From Micromonospora cremea (GTDB lineage: Bacteria > Actinomycetota > Actinomycetes > Mycobacteriales > Micromonosporaceae), in NCBI RefSeq assembly GCF_900143515.1, contig NZ_FSQT01000002.1:3411501-3475500 (forward strand): a DNA stretch of 64,000 nucleotides, in the 5' to 3' direction. Position numbers and translations under genes: made by a program. Within the stretch, counting starts at the first letter, position 1. Each line of letters begins with the position of its first letter. This document shows positions 16,022-26,500 of this stretch, piece after piece. The notes under the pieces are model-generated. The model was not told the DNA's origin, did not search any database, and saw nothing but the letters and a program-made list of their open reading frames with translations.

Positions 16022-16318
16022 TTACGAGACGTCCTTTAGGCAGGAGGTCACGTATGTCCATTGCGCGCCGGTCAGCGACACGGTCACCTCTTGATCGTCG
16101 TGAGGCCAGTCGGTGAAGCCTGTTGTTTCAGGCGTCCAACCAGCGATCTGGCGCCAGCCTTCTCGAAGAATCTGGACTCCGGTCTCCACGAGACCGTGCG
16201 GGTCACCATTCTCGGCCTCGACGTTAACCACGTTGTCGAGGACGCGGTCGACCCTCCGCCATTGCCGAGCGGGCATCCGGACTGCGCAGGTGGTCGGCTC
16301 AGCTGACTGATGGGGCAT
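16022..16318 (-). CDS. Small hypothetical protein
   Basis: 98 residues if started at ATG 16318 (another ATG at 16327). Contains RMPARQWRRVDRVLDNVVNV and TGAQWTYVTSCLKDVS; repeated Q-W-xx-V pattern at both ends suggests a small helical fold. No recognised domain or signal peptide. Sits between transposase relics and an IS110 element; could be island cargo. Confidence 0.45.
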   Translation of the reverse strand: MPHQSAEPTTCAVRMPARQWRRVDRVLDNVVNVEAENGDPHGLVETGVQILREGWRQIAGWTPETTGFTDWPHDDQEVTVSLTGAQWTYVTSCLKDVS

Positions 16319-16423
16319 GCGCAGCATGGTGACCGACCGACGTCTGGTGGTCAACAACTCCCGCCCGCTCGGTCTCGGCACTGCGATGACCTGTCCGCGG
16401 CAGACATCCCAGGATTCAAAATG

Positions 16424-17662
16424 TCAAGCGGCTGCTGTGCTGTGGTGAGCCCAGGCCTTGTGTTCGTCGTAGATTGAGCGGGTCTTGAGGCATCCGTGGA
16501 GGATGCCGACGAGGCGGTTGCCGAGCTGGCGCAACGCTGCGTGGTGGCCGATCTTTCGAGCTCTCATCGCGTCGTAGTAGGCACGGGCGCCGGGTGAGCC
16601 GCGCAGAGCGCAGAGGGCCCATTGGTGCACGGCGTCGCTGAGGCGGTCGTTGTGGACATGCCGCGCCAGCACGGTTCTCTTCGTGCCAGAGGCTCGGGTG
16701 ATCGGTGAGGTGCCGGCGTAGTTCTTGCGCGCCTTGGCGTCGGCGTAACGCTTGGGGTCGTCGCCGAACTCGGCCAGCACCCGAGCACCGAGGACCACAC
16801 CGAGGCCGGGCAGGCTGGTGTAGAGCTCAGCGTCCGGGTGCCGACCAAAATGCTCTGCCACCACCTCGCCCAGGGCGTCGATCTCCGCGTTGAGCGCTGC
16901 GATCAGCCTGACCTCACCGGCGACGATGGCCGCGAACGCCTGCTGCACGGCCGGAGGCTGCCGTAGCGCGGGCGCCCGTAGGACGGTCTGGACTTGCAGC
17001 GCCTTGACCGCGACGTCACGACGGTTTGCCTTACGCAGTGCCGTGCTGATCCTGGCCGTGGACAGTCGCGCGGCCCGGTCGGGATCGGGTGCCGCGGCCA
17101 GGACGGCGAGCGCGTCAGGCGCGTCGAGGTCGTCGAAGGCGGTCAACGCGGCCGGGAAGTACTCCCGTAGCGCGCTCCGTAGACGTAGCACGTGCCGGGT
17201 CCGGTCCCAGATCATGCTGTGGTGGCTGCGAGCGACCAACTTCATCGCCTCGCCGTCGTCGGAGTCCCCGGCGATCGGGCGGTGGTGATCGCGGTCGAGG
17301 CGCACGATCTCCGCCAACACATGCGCATCGCCGGCGTCGCTCTTCGCCTTCGACGTGGAATGCCGCTCCCGGTACCGTGCCGTGGACATCGGGTTGATCG
17401 CGAAGACCTCATAACCGGCGGCCACCAGCGAGGCGACCCATGCACCGCGTTCGGTCTCGATCCCGATCTTGACCCGAGCGGCAGCATCGGAGGCTGGCAG
17501 CTCGGCCCACTCCTTCGGCATCACGCCGGCGATCAGAGCGTGCAGGCGCGTGACGCCATCCAATCCTTCCGACAGATGCCGGCGCGCCAACCGACGGCCC
17601 TGTTCGTTCACGATCTCGATGTCGTGGTGGTCCTCGGCCCAGTCATCACCCACGAACAGCAT
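16424..17662 (-). mobile_element. IS110-family transposase, complete (copy A)
   Basis: 412 residues. DEDD-type catalytic domain: D in FVGDDWAEDHHDIEIV, E in GIETERG, D in KSDAGDAHVLAEI; C-terminal Tnp_20 domain with LPGLGVVLGARVLAEFGDD, KNYAGTSPITRASGTKR and the Ser-region. Full length and uninterrupted, so potentially active. IS110 elements lack clear terminal inverted repeats, so exact ends cannot be placed; the transposon probably extends beyond the coding region, with a guide (bridge) RNA in its non-coding end. Not closely similar to the copy at 24081. Confidence 0.92.
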
Positions 17663-18038
17663 CGCTACCTCGCTCCCACGGTTCCACCAACATCAAGCAG
17701 CAGCGCGGAGGAGACAGCCGACGATCTCATGGTCCAGTGCTCACCCACACGTACAGGGGCACGTCATCCCAGCAGTGATGCATCTCCTCACGACCAGCGG
17801 GCGCACGGTCTGCCGCAAGACCTCGCACGGGTCAGATCCGGAGAGTGCTGACCCGCCAGCCGCTACCGACGCCGAGTCTGCTCCAAGAACCGACCCGACA
17901 GAACCCATGAGATCCGGACGTGGAAATAGATCATGATCGTGTTGATATACCGAGGTCTTACGCGCTGTTAAGTCTGGCCTGGTTCAGACTGGCCGGACGT
18001 CAAGGACGTGCAGCTACAAGCGCGGTCCCTGGCTTGTT
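17663..18038. other. Non-coding stretch upstream of IS110 copy A
   Basis: No convincing gene. It should contain the 5' non-coding end of the IS110 element, where bridge RNAs are encoded in this family, but I cannot define the RNA or the junction by eye. A small inverted repeat (GTCTG...CAGAC) is near 17975. Confidence 0.35.
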
Positions 18039-19676
18039 TCACCGCGGTGCGAGTGGTGCGCGGTCGCCCTGGAGGGAGGCCGTCAACTGATCCAAGCCCA
18101 GCGAACCCAGCTCCAGGGCGTGACGGTGGAATGCGCGCCGGTCGCCGGGGAAGGACGAGCGGCCGGCCAGCCACACGCGCTCACCCACCTTGTAGGCCAG
18201 CGCCTGCCCTGGCCGGCCCAGGTAACGCGCGAGCTCCGCGGAGGCGTACGGCCCCTGGTGACAGCGGTCCCGCAGCAGCTCCAGCGCGGCATCCGGCGTC
18301 CACACTGCTCTGTCACCAGAGGGCATCGGCAGTCGCAGGTGCAGGCCGATGTCGAGCACAACCCGTGCCGCCCGCAGGAGCTGCATGTATAGATGTCCCA
18401 GTCGAGCACCCGGCTGTTCATAGAGCCCGAGCTCGTCCATGAACCGCTCGGCGTACAGTGCCCAGCCCTCCTGGCTGCCGGAGAGGCCGCCGAGCAGGTT
18501 CAGCCGCTGCCCGAGGCCTCCCCGGCAGACCTCGGAGCCGAGGTGGAGGTGGTGGCCGGGGACGCCCTCGTGATAGGCGGTGCTGTAGGCGTACCAGGTG
18601 GGGAAACTCGCTGCGTCCTCGGGGAGGGACCACCAGACCCGGCCCGGCCGCGCCAGGTCCCGCGAAGGCCCGATATAGGCAATGCCGGACGACGTGGTCA
18701 ACCGCGACTCGATACGCCGCAGCGGGGCGGGGATGTCGAAGTGCACGCCGTCCAGTCGCTCGGTGGTGGCCTCCAACAGCTCCTGCAGCCACGCGGCGAA
18801 CGCCTCCCTGCTGTGCAGCGTGCCGGGTGCGTCGGGGCTGGCGAGCCAGGCGAGCATCTCTGGCACGCTCCCGCCCAGGGCCTTCGCTTCCGCGATCAGC
18901 TCTGCCTCTGTCGCTCTGAACTCGTCCCAGCCCCAGTCGTACAGCTCGCGCAGGTCAGGCTGGGCCGCGAGGAAGGTGCGCACCCAGAGTGCGTACCGCT
19001 GCTGGCCGAACGCTTCCTCATCAACGGCCCGCGGTGCCAGGTCCGCGGTCAGCATCTCGGCGAGTTTCTGGTACGCCTCTCGCGAGCCCGTCGCTGCGGC
19101 CTGCAACGACGCCCGCTGACGCCCCTCGCCGTAGCGATCCACCAGGGCGACATCGTCGTCGATCCAGTTGCGGCAGCGCTGCGTGACGAGCTCCACTTGA
19201 CGCCGCGCCGGCAAATTGCCGCGCTCCGCGGCGAGTAAGAGGCTGCGGGCATACCCGTCCAGGGCCGCGGGGATCGCGGCCAGGCGTGCGCCGACACGAG
19301 CCCAGCCCTCCTCGAAGGCCGCGCCCTCGGCGCCGCGGCCGGGAACCGCGGCCTCGACGGCCTGGCGGATGAGCTGGAGCGGACCGGTGGCCGCCGCGTG
19401 CAGTTCGCGCAGATCCTCCCCGGCGTCGTGGAAGGCGATACGCGTATGCAGCCGTTCGGCGAGGTGGGCGTGCAGCGGGGTCGCGGCCGGCAGTGCGTCA
19501 CCCAAGATCTCGAGCTCGCGCAGGGCGCGGGCTGCGAGGTCGGCGCGGGCCTGGTGGCCCTCCGGGCCGTAGTCGGTAAGCCCGTCGACATCCTGCTCGC
19601 CAGCCTCGACGACCGCTGTGCAGGGGTCGAGGCCGGCCATGTCGCACAGGAGCCGATCCGCGAAGTCCCCGATCAT
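18039..19676 (-). CDS. DUF885 family metallohydrolase-like protein
   Basis: 545 residues, cytosolic (no signal peptide). The conserved YHEGVPGHHLH segment holds the HE...HH metal-type motif of DUF885 proteins, preceded by TSSGIAYIGPSRDLARPGRV and followed by GWALYAERFMDELG, whose Glu is typically the third ligand. The family resembles zinc carboxypeptidases but most members are uncharacterised. Start ATG 19676 has no close competitor. It stands alone between an IS element and a repeat-rich gap, so probably island cargo or a displaced core gene. Confidence 0.88.
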   Translation of the reverse strand: MIGDFADRLLCDMAGLDPCTAVVEAGEQDVDGLTDYGPEGHQARADLAARALRELEILGDALPAATPLHAHLAERLHTRIAFHDAGEDLRELHAAATGPLQLIRQAVEAAVPGRGAEGAAFEEGWARVGARLAAIPAALDGYARSLLLAAERGNLPARRQVELVTQRCRNWIDDDVALVDRYGEGRQRASLQAAATGSREAYQKLAEMLTADLAPRAVDEEAFGQQRYALWVRTFLAAQPDLRELYDWGWDEFRATEAELIAEAKALGGSVPEMLAWLASPDAPGTLHSREAFAAWLQELLEATTERLDGVHFDIPAPLRRIESRLTTSSGIAYIGPSRDLARPGRVWWSLPEDAASFPTWYAYSTAYHEGVPGHHLHLGSEVCRGGLGQRLNLLGGLSGSQEGWALYAERFMDELGLYEQPGARLGHLYMQLLRAARVVLDIGLHLRLPMPSGDRAVWTPDAALELLRDRCHQGPYASAELARYLGRPGQALAYKVGERVWLAGRSSFPGDRRAFHRHALELGSLGLDQLTASLQGDRAPLAPR

Positions 19677-20491
19677 GGGGGCAATGCTAGGGCCTTGCGC
19701 TAGCTGCCGTGGTGCGAGCCTGCATCGATCGCGGCAAGCGGTTCAGAACCATCTGACAACTCTCCCTCATCGGCAGAAGCGGATGCCTGGCACACCAGCC
19801 GTCGTGGACAGTCGGCGTCACGGTCCGTATCCGGCGTGCTCAAGGCCCGTGTAACCCATCAACTGAAGTCATCGTGTGACGCATCAAGCGGAGTACGACA
19901 GCCGGCCGCCGGCGAAGTGGTTCAAAGTTTCTGTACGTCTTCAAGGCGGCCCTGAGCGGGCCGCACGCGCCGCCGCATGGGCGCGCGTCCGTCGCTCCGC
20001 TGGCGCTCCGACTCCGGCCACGCAACACGCCCGGCGGCTGGCGCGGAAGCGAGAAGCCCAAGGGGCCGCCGCAGAACGACAGGTCGTTGACCGGTGGTGT
20101 GGTGGGCCGGCAGCCGGCCTGGCCGCGCGGCCAGGATCCGCGCGGCGTAGGGGAGCGGACGCCGGCCGCGTTGGCGAGCTGGCGGCGGTCGCGGGGTTGC
20201 GGTTACTGGCCTCCGGCGGGGGCGCTTCGGCTCCAGGATGGCCGGGGCTCCGTCGGCGGGCGCCGGGTGCGTGGGTGGTTGCGGTAGGCCATCCCGCCTG
20301 CCATAGCCCCGGGCAAGCCGAGCAGACCGCCACCCGACCCGCCAGCGTTCGAACCTGCGTCAAGGTCCGCTTGACGTGGCGGGCCCGGCGGCAGCCCGCT
20401 CCCCAAGAGGGCGGGTCGACGGCAGGCGGGATGGGATCGCCTGGGCTGGGGCTGGGCAGCACCAGCGGCTTCTCACACTTAGGGTGGTCGG
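19677..20491. other. Non-coding gap with two interspersed repeats
   Basis: No gene with normal codon bias. It contains a copy of the short repeat CAAGCGGAGTACGACAGC (19885-19902; again at 33149-33166) and the longer repeat at 20031-20119. Long open frames here are GC-driven. Confidence 0.5.
20031..20119. repeat. Interspersed repeat R1, copy 1
   Basis: About 89 bases sharing close to 88% identity by eye with 35134-35224. The conserved core is GTTGACCGGTGGTGTGGTGG followed by the palindrome GGCCGGCAGCCGGCC. No protein makes sense in both copies. Function unknown; a structured RNA or a miniature mobile unit are options. Confidence 0.6.
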
Positions 20492-21706
20492 ATGTCCCAG
20501 CGCTCGATACCCGCCAAAGAGGTTGACTGGTCGTCGGTGAGTCACGCGTTCGGCTCCGCCATCGAGATCCCGGCCTTACTACGCTCTATCAGGTCAGACA
20601 GCCAGGAGGTTCGCCAACGTGCGTACAGCGATCTCGTCGACCTGCTCGTGCACCAGGGCTCCAGGTTCGAGGCAAGTGCTGCGGTGGCCCCTCACCTGAT
20701 CGATATCGTTGCTGATCCGGCGGCCCCGGACCGGTTTGCTGCCTGCCAGGTGTTGGCGGCGATCGCGGTGGGCGATGAGAGTTCGTGGCTCAGCGACCGT
20801 TCTGATCCGTCAGACATGAGGGCTGAGGTGCAGCGTCGCGCGCCGTTGAGCCGAGAGGAGTTGGAAGCGGAGCATCGGGACTGGATCGCGGCGGCACCGA
20901 ATGAGGAGGAGCGCAGCGCACGGGCACGGGGGGCAGAATGGGGGGACGTCGAGGGAGCTCGTGATGAGCAGCGGTGGACGATCGAGGCGTATGACGCTGT
21001 GCGGGCCGGGGTGCCTGTCTATGTGGCAGCGCTGGAGGCGTCCGAGGCCGCGGTCCGGCTGTACGCCGCTTATCTGCTCGCCTGGTTCCCTGAGGACGAG
21101 GGCTTGGTCGGCCCAGCGTTGGCCGGTCTCATCCGGCGGGAGCCGGAGCCCGTCGTCGCGGCAACTGCCTGCGTCGCGGCGGGCCTGAGTTGCCCTAACG
21201 GCAGCGAAGTGTTGGTCGACGCGCTTTCTGGCCGGCGAGGCAGCGTCAACCGTGCCGAGCGCTGGTCGGCGGTGTTGGGCCTGTCGCGGATACTGAGGCA
21301 TCCGGACCGATCCTTGGTCAGCGAGCTCTATGCCTGCCTCTTCGGGGCCATTGGACCCGTGCCCTATTGGCCGTTCTTCGAAGGTGAAATGGCCGGCATG
21401 GCTGCCCTGACGATCGCAGACCTGACTCCAGAAGTCGCTGGTGACCGGATCGATGTGCTGGCCGAAAGGGCGGCTACGGCTGATCCCACCGCAGACGCCT
21501 TCGCCCTACTCACCGCTCTGTTAGACGCCGCTTTCCCCATCGGGCCGATACCCGACGGTGTGGGATTCGCCGACCTCACCCCGACTCAGCAGAGAGCCCT
21601 CTCGACGCTGTTGAGCAGCAACGTCCTGCAGGCCGCGCCCAGGATGCTCACCCGCTACAACCTTCCCGACAGCGAGCAACAACTCCGGGCCTGGTGCGGA
21701 GGCTGA
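20492..21706 (+). CDS. HEAT-repeat-like protein of unknown function
   Basis: 404 residues, soluble. Repeated helical units such as EVRQRAYSDLVDLLVHQGS, APDRFAACQVLAAIAVGD, AAVRLYAAYLLAWFPED and PVVAATACVAAGLSCPN indicate a HEAT/ARM-type scaffold. Comparable actinobacterial proteins are found as orphans or near toxin-immunity loci. ATG 20492 has AGGGTGG at a good distance. No partner gene adjoins it. Confidence 0.8.
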   Translation: MSQRSIPAKEVDWSSVSHAFGSAIEIPALLRSIRSDSQEVRQRAYSDLVDLLVHQGSRFEASAAVAPHLIDIVADPAAPDRFAACQVLAAIAVGDESSWLSDRSDPSDMRAEVQRRAPLSREELEAEHRDWIAAAPNEEERSARARGAEWGDVEGARDEQRWTIEAYDAVRAGVPVYVAALEASEAAVRLYAAYLLAWFPEDEGLVGPALAGLIRREPEPVVAATACVAAGLSCPNGSEVLVDALSGRRGSVNRAERWSAVLGLSRILRHPDRSLVSELYACLFGAIGPVPYWPFFEGEMAGMAALTIADLTPEVAGDRIDVLAERAATADPTADAFALLTALLDAAFPIGPIPDGVGFADLTPTQQRALSTLLSSNVLQAAPRMLTRYNLPDSEQQLRAWCGG

Positions 21707-21870
21707 TATGCCGACAGAGACCCGCTCCAACAACGGCTGAGTGACTAAATGGGTGATGACGGACACGAGCGAGGACGGACGTCCGTGAACCCCTATGGAT
21801 TGTTCCGGCAGGTCGTTTGCGCTCGCAACGCACTACGGCGACCGGTGATGGTTATTTCGGGACGAAGAGG

Positions 21871-22149
21871 TCAGTCGAGAAACGTGCCATCCGGATTCAT
21901 GATCTCGACCCGCACCTGCGGTACGAACGCCGGCCAGCCCCCATCGTCCACAGCCACCACCATGCGGACACGCCCCTCGCCGTCATCAAGGCCGTGGCAG
22001 GCCACGCTGTACCGCTTGCCGTCCTCGCCGACGACCTGGCGCAGCTCCCTGTCTTCGAGCATCACGCGCCACTCGCCATAGCTAAGGCGACGCCATTCAG
22101 CCAGGCGCTCCTCGGCCATCCGCGCTGCGGTCTCCTTGTCCAGTGCCAC
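21871..22149 (-). CDS. Conserved hypothetical protein, 92 residues
   Basis: GTG start at 22149. Helical N-terminus (KETAARMAEERLAEWRRLSY) followed by a beta-rich part (ELRQVVGEDGKRYSVACHG, RVRMVVAVDDGGWPAFVPQV). The pattern looks like a real small domain, and similar short proteins occur in actinobacteria, but I cannot name it. No signal peptide or membrane helix. Confidence 0.65.
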   Translation of the reverse strand: MALDKETAARMAEERLAEWRRLSYGEWRVMLEDRELRQVVGEDGKRYSVACHGLDDGEGRVRMVVAVDDGGWPAFVPQVRVEIMNPDGTFLD

Positions 22150-22389
22150 GCCTACAGCCTCTCACCAGAGGTCGGCACGGACCTCGGCCGCGTGCCCGCT
22201 CCATGCCCGATGCAGAGGTCAACACCGGCCAACAGCGGCACATGGAACGGCCCCAACCTCAAAGCTCCGCCCTTCGCTACGAGCGGCACGACAGCTCAGC
22301 GCGTGGGCCAACCCATCCGCCGGGCCGACGCAAGGCACCTTCCAAACTGACGGTGCCTGGGCCGTGTCCGGGCCGTCTGGGCCGTCAGC

Positions 22390-22512
22390 GGGCCGTCGAA
22401 CGACGACCAATGACGACCGATGACGACCAGCAGCACCCGAAGAAACAGCAGGTCAGCCACCATGTGACGGCGGCTGACCTGGTGGGCGACGGACGAGTCG
22501 ACCTGTACGCCG
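22390..22512. repeat. Repeat R3, copy 1 (integrase-downstream type sequence)
   Basis: About 123 bases closely matching 41399-41521. It has a GACGACC-rich lead, AAGAAACAGCAGGTCAGC, and a hairpin CAGGTCAGCC/GGCTGACCTG (22449-22458 with 22472-22481), then GTGGGCGACGGACGAGTCG. Such CAGGTCAG...CTGACCTG hairpins are familiar downstream of actinomycete integrase genes, suggesting a relic of an excised or decayed element (inference). The rest of the 22150-22524 gap shows nothing. Confidence 0.6.
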
Positions 22513-22524
22513 GATACTGCTGGG

Positions 22525-22752
22525 GTGAACAAGGATCTTCCGAAGGTCGCCCTGGAGCTCTGGCGGGCCGATGCGCTCGTTTTGTTCGACTGGCTTCAGG
22601 AAGTCGACCTGAACGCGGTGCCGATCAGCCATCCGGCTCAGAAGCAGGCGCTGATGGACCTGCTGACCCGTCTGGAGGAGACCGACGCGGCGGAGGCGAC
22701 GCACGAGGAGATCGATGCGGCGAAGGCAGAGGTCAGTCAAGACATGGGCTGA
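22525..22752 (+). CDS. Small hypothetical protein, 75 residues
   Basis: GTG start. Sequence is helical and acidic (ELWRADALVLFDWLQEVDLN, QKQALMDLLTRLEETDAAEA). Begins just after repeat R3 and has good codon bias. Resembles small uncharacterised actinobacterial proteins with a KxxLxLWxADALVLFDWL core; function unknown. Confidence 0.6.
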   Translation: MNKDLPKVALELWRADALVLFDWLQEVDLNAVPISHPAQKQALMDLLTRLEETDAAEATHEEIDAAKAEVSQDMG

Positions 22753-23008
22753 TGACGGCCTGAGGAGATCGGGCGGAGCTGTCGACAGCAGCGCTGCCAG
22801 CAACTGATCCGGACTGGGGCGACTGTTGCCCGCCAGCCCCGGACAGTCGTCCGCGGTCGCGGACGAGGGCGGACCACGCCAGACAGAGCGCCCAGAACAT
22901 ACAGACGAGGACGTCACCTCAACGTCCCTGTACCTGGTCTGAGGCCGGGTACGGGTTGCGAGGGCTGCCTAGGCTTCGGTCCACGCGGGTGAGGGCCAGG
23001 GAGAAGGC

Positions 23009-23855
23009 ATGCCGAGACAGGGTTCTGCCAGAAGAGGGCAACGGGCGCCGGCGAGGCCGCGAGTCGCTGTAGGGGAGCCGGCAGAAAGTGGCGCACTGGC
23101 TGAACTTCAGCGGCAGGTACGGCAACTCCAGGCAGGAGGCGGGCGCGCTGCCCGCTGGCACCGAGATCCGTCGTTGCTAGTTGCGATCCTGGCGCCTGGT
23201 CCTTTCTGTCGCTTCTGCCTACTTCGCCTACGACCAAAGTCAGGATCAGGAGAACCAGAGCGCGCGAGCAGAGTTGGGGCAGCTGATCCAACGACTTTCC
23301 GACCTGTCCCGCGAAGACCTCCTGGACATCAAGGACCCCGCTGGCAAGGTTGTGGCGAGACAACACTCCCAAGCCTTCGGATCGGAGAACCTGGCGTTGG
23401 CGCAGCAAGCCAGGGGTCTGATTGAGCGGATACCCGACCATGTGTCGGCGAGCGAGTACCTGACTGTCGCCCTGGCCTTCGACGTGTCGGGGCGTTCTGA
23501 GGAGAGTCACGAGCTGGCTCAACGCGGCCTCCTGAAGCCGGGGGACGCGCTGACGCTCATCAGTCTTCGTCGGATGAACGCGAAGGCTCTCTACCAGCTA
23601 GGGAGGGCACGGGAGGGCCGTGAGCAGCTCGACGTCGCTCTAAGCCTGGCCGACTCGCTACCCGTACAGGAGAGGTCATGGGCAAAGTCATCTCAGCAGA
23701 TCTTCTGGTCCGCCCTTGAGAAGAACGCGGGCAACTGTGTGGAGATGGCAGTGCGCGGACGGGAGGCGGAGCGAGGGTTGAAGGCGATGCCGGCGAGCGC
23801 GAGGCGGAGCCAGTTGGAGGAGCACCTTCGGGGAGTTGGCAATGATTGTCGGTAA
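23009..23855 (+). pseudogene. Frameshifted membrane protein with TPR-like domain
   Basis: GGGAGAA precedes ATG 23009. The first frame gives a coiled segment (ALAELQRQVRQLQAGG) and half of a membrane helix (PSLLVAILA), then degenerates. The other frame, open only after a stop at 23178-23180, resumes with LVLSVASAYFAYDQSQDQEN and continues to 23855. Removing one base near 23192-23196 joins them into one helix and a ~281-residue protein with helical TPR-like repeats (SEYLTVALAFDVSGRSEESH, MNAKALYQLGRAREGREQLD). Either a recent mutation, a sequencing error or programmed slippage. No known function. Confidence 0.7.
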
Positions 23856-24080
23856 GTGCTCAACATCCATAGGAGTCTCCGATGTCTCTGTCGTGACGCC
23901 CGTGCCGTGCGTGAAAATTTGGGGTGGTCGCCCGCCGACGTCGTTGATGCTTGGCACCTTGAAGCCGCATAGGAGTCTGACGCTGGAAGCGTGATCATAG
24001 GGGCCCTGCATTGTTGCTTCGAGCACGCGAGTCCGCCTCTGTCCTTCCCCTCAATGCTTCCGCGGGCGACCGCCTAGTGG

Positions 24081-25391
24081 ATGCCCGGGAACGAAGGGGT
24101 GGTGCACGTGGAGGAGATCACTGAAGAACCGGTCCAGGTCGTGGCGCGGGTCTGCGCGATCGACATCGGCAAGGCGGGGCTGGTGGCGTGTGTGCGCGTG
24201 CCGCATGACACCAGGCCGGATCGACGTGTGCAGGAGATCCGCGAGTACATGACGGTGACACCGGCGTTGCTGGAGTTAGCGGACTGGCTGCGGGTCGAGC
24301 GGGTCGAGCTGGTCGCGATGGAGGCCACGTCGGACTACTGGAAGCCGGTGTTCTACCTGCTCGAGGCGGAAGGCTTCGAGTGCTGGCTGCTCAACGCCAA
24401 ACATGTCAAGAACGTGCCCGGTCGGCCGAAGACCGATCGGCTCGATGCGGTGTGGCTGGCCAAGGTCGTGGAACGCGGGATGTGCCGGCCCAGCCTGGTG
24501 CACCCCAAGCCGATCCGGCAACTACGGGATGTCACCCGCTACCGGCGCAGTCTGGTACGCGAGCAGACCAGGGAGAAGCAACGCCTGGAGAAGACCCTCG
24601 AAGACGCGCAGATCAAGCTGGACTCCGTCATCAGCGACCTGCACGGGGTGTCCGGTCGGCAGATGATGCAGGCGATGATCGACGGGCAGCGGGACCCGAA
24701 AGTCCTGGCCGAGATGGCCCACGGATCGATGCGCCGCAAGATCCCCCAACTACGCGAGGCGCTGACCGGCCACTTCGACGACCACCACGCGTTCATCTGC
24801 GCCACCATGCTGCGCCGCATCGATGCCCTCGCTGCCGACATCGCCAACCTGGACGCCCGGATCGAGGAGTTGATCGCCCCTTTCGCGGCGGTGGTGGAGA
24901 AGCTCGATGAGGTCACCGGCATCGGCGTGCAGTCCGCCCAGGAGATCATCGCCGAGATCGGCGTGAACATCACCGTCTTCCCCACCGCCGCGCACCTGGT
25001 GTCCTGGGCGAAGTTCAGCCCCATCGACGCCCAGTCCGCCGGCCGCAAGAAGGCCAACTCCACCGGCAAGGGCAACCCCTGGCTGGCCGCCACCCTGGGC
25101 GAGGTCGTCGCTGGGCTGTCCCGCACCAGCACGTTCCTCGGCGACCGCTACCGTCGCCTGGCCCGCCGAAGAGGCAAGAAACGGGCAGTCGTCGCAGTCG
25201 GCAACTCGGTACTGACCATCGTCTGGCACCTGCTGACCGACCCCGACGCTCGCTACCAGGACCTGGGCCCCGGCTTCCACGAGTCGAGGATCCGCAAGCA
25301 GCGCCGTCAACGTGATCTCATCCGTCAGCTCGAACAGCTCACCGGCCAGAAAGTCGATCTCCAGCCCCTACCGCAACCAGCCATCGCCTAA
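24081..25391 (+). mobile_element. IS110-family transposase, complete (copy B)
   Basis: 436 residues. DEDD residues: D in VCAIDIGKAGLV, E in VAMEATSDYWKP, D in KTDRLDAVWLAKVVE; C-terminal Tnp_20 domain with VTGIGVQSAQEIIAEIGVN and WAKFSPIDAQSAGRKKANS plus GKGNPWLAATLGE. Full length with no stop, so possibly active. It belongs to a different IS110 subgroup from copy A. Start ATG 24081; GTG 24108 would also fit. Ends not resolved. Confidence 0.93.
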
Positions 25392-25622
25392 CCAGAAGCC
25401 GTCAACCCGACCCGGCTCCGCTGCGCTCCGCCGGGTGCTGCCGCCTGCCCACTCACTCACCGATTTTCGAGTCAGCATGGCGATGGCAGCCAGGCTGGCG
25501 GTGTCAACGTGAGTGTCTAACTGAGTGACTACGGGTGCGAATACGGCCGAACAACCACGGACGTCGGCGCACCGTTCGCGCAGGTCAGAAGCTCAGCAAC
25601 GCCAGCTCAACGAAGCGGAATC

Positions 25623-25640
25623 GTTGCCTGGGGGTCAAGG
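25623..25640. repeat. 18-bp repeat GTTGCCTGGGGGTCAAGG, copy 1
   Basis: Identical to 36910-36927. Followed here by GGTCATCGGCCCGAATCC, which resembles a degraded tRNA T-arm. Probably an attachment-site relic (inference). Confidence 0.45.
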
Positions 25641-25680
25641 GGTCATCGGCCCGAATCCGGCCGTCCCGACAGCGGCCGAG

Positions 25681-26277
25681 TTAGCCAGGACTGGGGGTGC
25701 ATCGGGTGTAGGGAACGTTGCCTAGATCGGGGAAACCGCCCAGGTCAGAGATGGCGGTGTCACCTGCCTGTGTGTAGGTGAGGGTGAAGAGGACCGGCAT
25801 TGGCGCTGGGCAGGGCATGAGCACGTCGAACGTGATCGTCAACCACGTGATGGCGCCGGGTGGGAGTGGGTGCGGGGTCTTGGCGTCCACGTACGACAAC
25901 TGGCCGCAGCTTCCCCATGCGCTCGTCGTTGCTCGCAGCCCGCCCAACGGAAGGACCGGTTCGATCCGGTCAAGCGTCGCGGTGGTGGCCGATCGATTGA
26001 CAATCTCAACGCCCAGTTGCAACCTGTCGCCGAGCTGAGCCGAACACCGGTTGCCGGTCCACGTCACCGGTTGTGCCTCGGCCGTCACGACCGAGGCGGT
26101 TGTCGGCGCGTGCGGGCCGGGTCTGGCGCTGTGGGCTTGGGTCTCGGCGCGTCGGATGCCGGCGAGGTATCCCGTGATGGCCCCGATGACGAGCGCGACA
26201 GCGATGGGACCGGCGATTCCCCGTCCCCGCCACCATGGCAGGGGTGGCCTACGAGGCCCGATCTCGATGACGTCCAT
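25681..26277 (-). CDS. Single-pass membrane protein, unknown function
   Basis: 198 residues from ATG 26277 (MDVIEIGPRRPPLPWWRG); the frame is open upstream to 26442 but that part is Cys-rich and atypical. One membrane helix (GIAGPIAVALVIGAITGYLAG), then an extracytoplasmic beta-type domain with two Cys (GNRCSAQLGD, WGSCGQLSYV) and ending near YTRCTPSPG. Looks like a small exported sensor or cell-surface protein; no family recognised. Confidence 0.65.
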   Translation of the reverse strand: MDVIEIGPRRPPLPWWRGRGIAGPIAVALVIGAITGYLAGIRRAETQAHSARPGPHAPTTASVVTAEAQPVTWTGNRCSAQLGDRLQLGVEIVNRSATTATLDRIEPVLPLGGLRATTSAWGSCGQLSYVDAKTPHPLPPGAITWLTITFDVLMPCPAPMPVLFTLTYTQAGDTAISDLGGFPDLGNVPYTRCTPSPG

Positions 26278-26500
26278 CTCGTTGTCGCAAGATTGCGATC
26301 CGCTAGTGATGGCACCGACCTCCGGTCTGGTTGGTCCATCGGCATTGACGCCCTTCATGCACCCAACATATGACGGACAGCCAGACCGCGTGGGCCCGAA
26401 GCAGCCAACCGAGCAGCCAAGGCTGCAAGTCGTGGCGGACACTGGCGGACGTCAGAAGAAGCTCGACAAGGACCGGGGGCACGCCGACAAGCAGGCCGCG

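Noticed and set aside
19876..20526. 216-codon frame before the HEAT-repeat gene
   Set aside because: Overlaps repeat R1 and has no recognisable fold; the HEAT gene starts at 20492 in another frame with a proper ribosome-binding site.
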